From: Euryodendron excelsum
Taxonomy: Eukaryota > Streptophyta > Magnoliopsida > Ericales > Pentaphylacaceae
NCBI GenBank assembly: GCA_033060915.1
Contig: CM065385.1
Location: forward strand, 11,520,001 to 11,584,000
Reading direction: 5' to 3'
Length of the DNA stretch: 64,000 nt
Below the pieces are notes generated by a model. The model was not told the DNA's origin. It ran no database searches and was given only the letters and a program-made list of their open reading frames with translations. This document shows positions 57,571 through 64,000 of the stretch, piece by piece. The first letter of the stretch is position 1; every line of letters begins with the position of its first letter. Made by a program: the position numbers and the translations under genes.

Positions 57571-58120
57571 ACTGGTGACTCCACTAGGGACACTTAGAGA
57601 GTTAGGCCATAGTCATGTCTCTTCACCCTTTACCCATGTAAAGTGTTCAATTAACTTGTTCAATCCTATTCACTTTAATTTTTCAAAACTAAATTTTCAA
57701 AATTGTTTTAAAAAAAAAATACATGCATATTATCTTGTATTATGTTTGTCATCCACATACTAACCCTTGCATCTTTTGTTTTGTAGGTACACATTTTGTT
57801 TAAATTTTATTAACTGCCATGCATAAATGTGATGAATAGGATGAATGGGAGTTGATGGGCTCTTTCCTCCGCTTTTAAAAATCACACACACACTGCATGT
57901 GCACCTGCATTCTGTATACTTACATTATTACCTTGATGTGACCTTTCTAGTTAGAAATGGGGAATGGTATATTGGTTATGGGTAAGATGCTGTGCTAGTT
58001 TCTTCGCCTATGGCCTCTTGTTGGTTCCTCCACTCAGATCACTAACCGATCTTGGCACCACCTCGGGGAGTGGGCCTAGGGACCGAGCCTGTTTATGATG
58101 CATTAGTCAACCCTCAACCT
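57571..58120 (+). mobile_element. 5' internal leader of element 4, left part
   Basis: Starts with the PBS; the candidate splice acceptor follows. No ORF is recognised. Interrupted at AACCT by the solo LTR 58121-63562 and resumes at 63563. Confidence 0.85.
57573..57591 (+). other. Ogre-type primer-binding site
   Basis: TGGTGACTCCACTAGGGAC, two bases after the LTR end. It resembles the TGGCGACTCCACTGGGGAC type used by Ogre/Tat elements (tRNA-Arg in published work, as recalled). It fixes the LTR boundary and orientation. Confidence 0.85.
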
Positions 58121-58552
58121 TGTAAGCACCCCATTTTTGACCGCTCGGCAGTCTACACTCCGTCCAGACTTGTTTTCAAGTCATTTTGGGCATATTCCTA
58201 TCGAAACCAATCCTCTAGGTCCAAATTCTGTCTTTCCATCGCTACGCGGGCCTGTCAGGCCCAAATAGAGGCAAAATGACCAAAATGCCCTTAGGGGCAT
58301 TGTCCTTTCTTACTCCAATTCAAATCCCTCTCTCGAGACAGTTTATTCCTTGAGACGGTCTGAGTAGCAAAACTACTCACAAAACCGTTAGAGTAGCGAA
58401 AACACTCAAAACCCAGGCACGTCTCTTTGGAGACGGTAAGACCCCTTTCCAATCCCTCTCTCGAGACAGTTTATTCCTCGAGACGGTTCCAAAACCTAGG
58501 CACGTCTCTTCGGAGATGGTAAGACCCCTTCCAGTCCCACTCTCGAGACAGT

Positions 58553-58985
58553 TTATTCCTCGAGACGGTTCGAGTAGCAAAACTACTCACAGAACCATTA
58601 GAGTAGCGGAAATACTCACAGAATCGTTAAAGTAGCGGAAATACTCGCAGAACCGTTAGAGTAGCGGAAATACTCACAGAACTGTTAGAGTAGCGGAAAT
58701 ACTCACAGAACCGTTAGAGTAGCGGAAGTACTCACAGAACCGTTAGAGTAGCGGAAATACTCAACCCCGTCCGAGTAGCGGAAATACACAACCCCGACCG
58801 AGTAGCGGAAATACTCACAAATCATCAACCCCGTACGAGTAGCGGAAATACTCAACCCCGTCTGAGTAGCAGAAATACTCCCAAATCATCAATCCCGTCC
58901 GAGTAGCGGAAATACTCACAAATCATCAACCCCGTCTAAGTAGCGAAAATACTCACAGTGTTAGAGTGGCGGAAACACTCAAAAC
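58553..58985 (+). repeat. 29-bp minisatellite
   Basis: About thirteen units of GAGTAGCGGAAATACTC with CACAGAACCGTTA or AACCCCGTCC linkers. Several consecutive units are exactly 29 bp. Each has GAGTA / TACTC arms around GCGGAAA. Confidence 0.9.
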
Positions 58986-59064
58986 CTAGGTTAACACCAG
59001 TGGCTGTTAGCCCACTTCGGTGGAAAAGGACCAAACTACCCTTAGGACCTTTTCCGAAACTTTT

Positions 59065-59545
59065 CGGTCAGGATGACCATTTTGCCCCTAGGCATCCAAA
59101 CGTCCTGAGAACCACACCGGCTCTGGGTATCAAACCGGTAACCTCCTGAGAATACTTTTTATAGTGTTCTCAACCTCCCATTACCTTTCCGGATCATTAC
59201 GAGTCAGTTCCGGCCAACCTGGTACAAAATGACCGTTTTGCCCCTTGGAGGGCCGGTCTCCTTCTTCGACCACACCGGCTTTGGGGTATCAAACCAGTAA
59301 CCTCCTGAGAATACTTTTTATAGTGTGCTCAACCTCCCCTTACCTTTCCGGATCATTCCGAGTCAGTTCCAGCCAACCTGGTACAAAATGACCATTTTGC
59401 CCCTAAAGGGCCGGTCTCCTTCTTCGACCATACCGGCTTTGAGTATCAAACCGGTAATGTCCCAAGAATACTTTTTATAGTATTCTCAACCTTCCTTTAC
59501 CTTTCTGGACCATTCCGAGTCAGTTCCGACAAACCCGGTACAAAA
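59065..59545 (+). repeat. 157-bp-type tandem units in U3
   Basis: Three units with GACCATTTTGCCCCTA, CCACACCGGCTTTGGGTATC and GAATACTTTTTATAGT-type hairpins, in the opposite orientation to 16540-17215. Confidence 0.8.
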
Positions 59546-59970
59546 TGACCGTTTTGCCCCTAGTGGGCCGGTCTCCTTTTCTGACCATGCTGGCTCTTGG
59601 AATCAAACCGGCAACCTCTGGGAACATTCTAAATAATGTTTCCAGATCCCAAGTCTTCTTCCTGGACAGTTTGAGTCTGTCCTGGCAGTTTTCCGGTCCG
59701 GTTGACCGTTTTGCCCCTAAAGGCTCGGTCAACCTTTCCGACACATCTTATCCTCACTTTTCAAGTCAAATACCTCTAGGACATTATTTTAAGTGCTCCT
59801 GCTCCCTTCCAGCCTTCCGGGTCATCCCCGGCTCCTTCAAATCATTCCCGGACTTTCCAGAGTCACTCCTAGTGAAGCCAGCCTAAAAATTGCATGGTAG
59901 TCACTAGTACAGGCGCCCAAATCTAGTCAAAGATACGTTGCTTGCCGACCTTAATTGTTTCCTAAATGGC

Positions 59971-60071
59971 TGGCGCCACTAGTAGTGGCGCCAAGCCAAA
60001 AAATGGCCTGGCGCCACTACTAGTGGCGCCAGTGTATAATTTGGCCTGGCGCCACTGCAACAGGCGCCAGG
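59971..60071 (+). promoter_or_regulatory. Three intact U3 palindromes
   Basis: 59971-59993 has 11-bp arms TGGCGCCACTA / TAGTGGCGCCA around one base. 60008-60032 has 12-bp arms beginning CTGGCGCCACTA. 60045-60071 has 9-bp arms CCTGGCGCC / GGCGCCAGG with a 9-base loop. They end 13 bp before the TATA box. Confidence 0.88.
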
Positions 60072-60084
60072 TTTGTCTTCCCTC

Positions 60085-60092
60085 TATAAATA
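60085..60092 (+). promoter_or_regulatory. LTR TATA box
   Basis: TATAAATA followed by CAGAGCCTC. Confidence 0.78.
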
Positions 60093-60969
60093 CAGAGCCT
60101 CATTTAACGTGAAAAGGGTCTGCAAACTTAACCTAGAAATCACACAATTCGATATATAGAGCTCGAGCACCTCCAAAAACCCTAGCCTCCCTAGGTTTTC
60201 CAAACCCTAGCCACCCTACACAAACCCTAGCCTCCTATACACTCATACATTCCCCCATACACTCATACACTAGCCTTCAATCATCCTTTGAAGACTTGAA
60301 GAGCTGCAATCCAAAGCTTGAAGACAACTCTTGAAGACTGAAGGTGAAGATCAAGACAAAAACTGAAGATTGAAGACCGCACGACGCGCAAATAACAAGA
60401 TACAAGGTAGGCTCCCTATTTAAATTTCCGCACTTCCCCCCTCTCTCTTCTCTCTCCAACCCACTTGGGTTTTCTCTATTTTAATCCCTCATCTCTTTCC
60501 CCCCCTTTCTTTACATGCTTGAAACAAGGGGACTCCCGGTCCATGCGTAGGATTAGACTATTGGAGAGTCACCGTGTCGGGGGCTTTCTTCTAGTCTAAC
60601 CAAAGACCACGTGGGTCCGACCCCCTTGATTATGTGGTGAAGCCTTAACCTTGTATGTTCACGACCCCAAATTGCATTGTGCATATCATAGTCTTGCATC
60701 TTCCAAAATTCATTTTCAAACTCGTTTTCAAAATTATTTTTAAACTTGTTTTCAAAATTACATCAAAATCTCTTTTTCAAAAACTTGTTCTCAAAGCCAC
60801 AATTCTAGGGTGATTCTAGCATTTCCATGGCTAGGGTTGCTTTAGGAAAGTGTTACATTAAAAGTGACCTTTTTGGTCTATATTTTCAAATCTTATCGTT
60901 TTCTAAAACCAGTTTCTTAAAGTGGTTCTAGCCCTCTTATGGCTAGAATCGCTTTAGGGAAGTGAGACG

Positions 60970-62640
60970 TTTTTATACTTTCCAAAACTCTCCCTCTTTA
61001 AAAATCTCTTCCTAAAAATCTCTTTTTCAACATACTTTCCTAAAACTCCCCTCTTCAAAATTATTTTCAAAAACTCCCTTCCAAAATCTACTTTTCAAAA
61101 CTCTCTTTTTCAACTCCTCTCCAAAATCTTTTCCTTAAAATTCACTTTCTAAAATCACTCCCTAGATTCACTTTCCTAAAAAAACTCTCTCCAAAAACCT
61201 TTCTAAAAAACTCTCTTTCCAAAATCTCCCTTCTGGAAATTCTCCTCTAGGATTTTCCTTCTAAAATCTTCGTTTCTAAAAACACACTTTCTAAAAATTC
61301 TTTCTTTCCACAAATCTTTCCAAAAACTCTCTTTCCAAATTCACTTTCTAAAAACTCCTCCCTAGGATTTCCCTTCTAGAAAACCTTCGTTTCCAAAAAT
61401 GCACTTTCCAAAAACTCTTTCCTTAGAATCCAAGTCAAGCCCTAGAGCTAACCATTAGGAAACCCTAATTTTCTTCCTAAAAATATGGTTTTCAAACTTT
61501 GCCCAAACCTAGGTTTCCAAAATCTCTTGTTTTCACATCAAAACTATACATATTTTCAAAACCTATTTTCTACGTCCAAAACTATAATTTTTCAAAACTA
61601 GGGTTTCTAGAATCTCCCTTTCCAAATCCTTGCCAAATCCTATCTTCCCTTTAGGAAACCAAATCCAATCCTCCGTTTTTGGAAACAAAATCCAACCTTT
61701 CACTTTTAGAAACCAAATCCAATCCCTTCCTAATCTAAACCTTTCCTAATTCAATTCCTTCCTAAACTATAAGTTTCCTAAACTTAAACTCTAAATCTTT
61801 CCTTAAATTTCAAAATCCAACTCTTTCTTAATTCAAATCCTTCCTAAACTTTCACTTTCCTAAATCTTAAGTTTCCAAAACTTGAACATAAAAATCCTTC
61901 CTAAACTTTAAAACTCAACTTTTAAATCTTTCCTAATTCAACCCTTTCCTAATTCTACCCTCCTTTCAAATTTTAACTTTTCAAACCTAAGTTTTCAAAC
62001 TCTTCCTAAACTCAAACCTTTCCTAATCTCAAGATTTTCTAAAATTCTAAAACTTTCTAAATCTTAAGCTTTCTAAATTCTAAACTTTCTTAAACTTCAA
62101 ATCTTTCCAAATCTAAGACTTTTTTTTCAACTCGAGACTTTCATAATTCAAACATTTCCTAAATTGAAAACTTTCCTTTTTCAAAACTTTCCCAAAATGA
62201 AACTTTCTTATTTTCAAAATTTCCTTGTTTTCAAAACTTTCCAAAATCAAAACTTCCCTTTTTCAAACATTTCTAAATTTGAAACTCTCCTAATTTGAAA
62301 ACTTTCCTAAGTTGAAACTTTCCTAAACCTAAAACTTTCCAAAAATGAAACTTTTCTAATTTCAAAGCTTTCCTAAACCTACAACTTTCCTAATTTCGAA
62401 ACTTTCCAAAAATGACACTTTCCTAATTCGAAACTTTCCTAATCTAAATTTTTCCTAAATTCCAAGTTTCCAAATCTTTCCAAATTTTCCAAATCCAACA
62501 TTCCAATCCAATCTTCCTTAATCTCAAGTCTTTCCTAAGTCTCATCTTTCTTAAGTCTAGGTTTCCTAAACCTCCATCTTTCCACAACCAAGTCTTTCCA
62601 AAATCTATCTTTTCAAATCAAAGTCCAATCTTTTCCAAAA
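60970..62640 (+). repeat. U5 degenerate 16-bp array
   Basis: TTTCCTAATTCAAAAC-type units; sense strand poor in G. Confidence 0.72.
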
Positions 62641-63400
62641 TTTCAATTTCAAATCTCCTTTTTTAATTACAAATCAAATTCAATGTCCAATTCAAGTTCC
62701 TTCTTCAATCTACTCTTCTATTTTCAATCGGACTTCGGTCCGAACTACGACTGACCTGATTCCCCCAAAGGGATACGTAGGCAACCTTCATAGGTGCGGT
62801 CACAACACTTTTCAAACTTTCAATTCCACCGTCATGGGTGTGGTTTCCAAAATCTTTCCAAATTTCAATTTCCAATCAATTTTCAAATTTTAATTTCAAA
62901 ATTTCAATTTTCAAATTCCTATTTCCAAGTTTTCAAAGTTTCCAATTTCAATTCCATCTTTTCAAATCTATTTTCAAATCAAATCAATTTCTATTTTCCA
63001 ATTCTTTCATCTTGCACTTGCATATCATGCATCATGTTAGTTTTCAAACATTATTTTTCTAAAGTGAATAGGGTTGAACACGAGTTAGTTAAAGACTCTC
63101 ATAGGTGAATCTAGGGTAGATTGACATGTAGGTACCGAAAGGGCAGGGTAGGGTGATAGCTTAGTGCGTCTTCCCTACAAGTAACCAACCTCCGAACTTA
63201 GAATCACTGTTTTCCAAGACCAAAAGGAGTTATTTTTCTAAAAAAGGGCTGAATATTTTCCAAAGGTTGCCAAACAACCTGTTTTCCTAAAAACCCTCTC
63301 TTGAGGAGATATTTTCAAAATCGTTTTTCAAAAACCCTAAGTGTAGTCTTCGGATTACTCTTAGTTTTTAGGTGACCTAACTCACCTTAATCAAGTTAGG

Positions 63401-63490
63401 TGGCGACTCCGAATCTTTTTCGAAAGCCCTTATTTCAAACCAATTTTTCAATTCAAACCTAGTCGCACTCATTCTTTTAGGAGGGTGAGT
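63401..63490 (+). other. PBS-like decamer and U5 hairpin
   Basis: ACCTAAC and GTTAGGT form a 7-bp stem that ends one base into TGGCGACTCC. Downstream, ACTCATTCT / AGGGTGAGT with loop TTTAGG forms a second hairpin, about 70 bp from the LTR end. Confidence 0.55.
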
Positions 63491-63562
63491 TCTAACGAGA
63501 GAGTACAGTGTTTTTCCCACTTGTGTGTGTATTCCTGAAGTGCGAAAAATTTGGGCGCGACA

Positions 63563-64000
63563 AACCTCATACTCATATAGACACCATGTATAGCCGAACC
63601 TCTGCCAGATTTAAGACATGCACATCGTTTTCAAAACTATGGAGAAAAGAGCAACTGCTATTACTTTCATTTATACTTACTTAATCCTGTTGTTATAATG
63701 CCTGTATTCTTACTGTTATAATGACTATTTAACTACTCATGCATGCATGTTTACCTTGCTATTGTATTCTCTCTCCTTATACTCTTTGCATATTCATGTT
63801 CATGCATTCAATATCCCATGTCAAGACAAGAGTTCCAAGTCACTCAAGTCACTACATCTTCACGCATATGATCAACCCATTGAGAGTGACACTAAGGTCA
63901 CTCTCCCTTGCATTAAACCTACCCAAACCCTAAGGGACTCACAGCATGCATACCAGTCCATCCATAAGAGGGGCCCCAATCCCTCTATACTCATAGAGAT
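63563..64000 (+). mobile_element. 5' internal leader of element 4, right part
   Basis: Resumes element 4 after the solo LTR, beginning with the second AACCT. AT-rich, no convincing coding sequence up to the window end; Gag would be expected further right. Confidence 0.7.

Larger units (their letters stand above)
54479..57786 (+). other. Putative 5'-leader intron spanning U5 and PBS
   Basis: The donor reads AAG|GTAAGG at 54479, after a GAAGA-rich leader like a splicing-enhancer-rich exon. The acceptor reads TTTTGTTTTGTAG with AG at 57785-57786, and a TACTAAC branch-point match at 57758-57764 lies about 23 nt upstream. The 3,308-nt interval is U- and A-rich, as plant introns are, and holds all of U5 plus the PBS. 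A donor-like GT occurs at the same place in the other Ogre-like LTRs here. Not tested against RNA. Confidence 0.45.
58121..63562 (+). mobile_element. Ogre-like solo LTR, long-U3 type
   Basis: 5,442 bp from TGTAAGCACCCC to GGGCGCGACA with exact AACCT duplications (58116-58120, 63563-63567). The best-preserved LTR here: minisatellites, 157-bp units, three palindromes, TATA (60085), three AAACCCTA motifs (60177-60229), GAAGA-rich leader, donor-like AAG|GTAGGC (GT 60407-60408), U5 array, PBS-like TGGCGACTCC (63401-63410) and hairpin (63467-63490). Confidence 0.95.

Overview
The window is intergenic DNA from a large plant nuclear genome, probably a eudicot. No host gene, rRNA, tRNA or CRISPR array was recognised; nearly every base belongs to nested LTR retrotransposons. 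Plant origin rests on Ogre/Tat-like Ty3/Gypsy LTRs of 4-5.5 kb (most start TGTAAGCACCCC and end GCGACA), a Tekay/Del-type chromovirus, SIRE-like and other Copia LTRs, and a decayed plant-mobile-domain ORF. The species cannot be named from this.

Layout. 1-5967: 3' end of an Ogre-like element (+), with tandem repeats, polypurine tract (PPT) and 3' LTR. 5968-20987: 3' part of a second Ogre-like element (+) with an antisense plant-mobile-domain relic and a 3' LTR; that LTR is split by a Copia solo LTR, itself split by an Ogre-like solo LTR (-). 20988-28883: two older Ogre-like LTRs (-), the first split by a chromovirus solo LTR. 28889-39615: near-complete but dead Tekay/Del-like element (-). 39616-40676: remains of three LTRs. 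40677-52317: Ogre-like element (-) with a truncated 3' LTR, a satellite-like 3' UTR, and two solo LTRs (one Ogre-like, one SIRE-like) inside its body. 52318-64000: 5' LTR, primer-binding site (PBS) and leader of another Ogre-like element (+), its leader split by a further Ogre-like solo LTR.

Six solo LTRs have target-site duplications (five exact, one with a single mismatch), so the nesting order can be read directly. The Ogre-like LTRs share one architecture: U3 with minisatellites, one to three GGCGCC-containing palindromes, a TATAAATA box, a GAAGA-rich leader, a GT at a fixed place that looks like a 5' splice site, a 1-2 kb U5 tract of a degenerate 16-bp motif, a copy of the first ten PBS bases, and a hairpin close to the LTR end. 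The one element whose PBS is visible also has a TACTAAC branch-point match and a pyrimidine-TGTAG acceptor just after the PBS. The main hypothesis is therefore that U5 plus PBS is a roughly 3.3-kb 5'-leader intron, which would separate a spliced mRNA from an unspliced genomic RNA.
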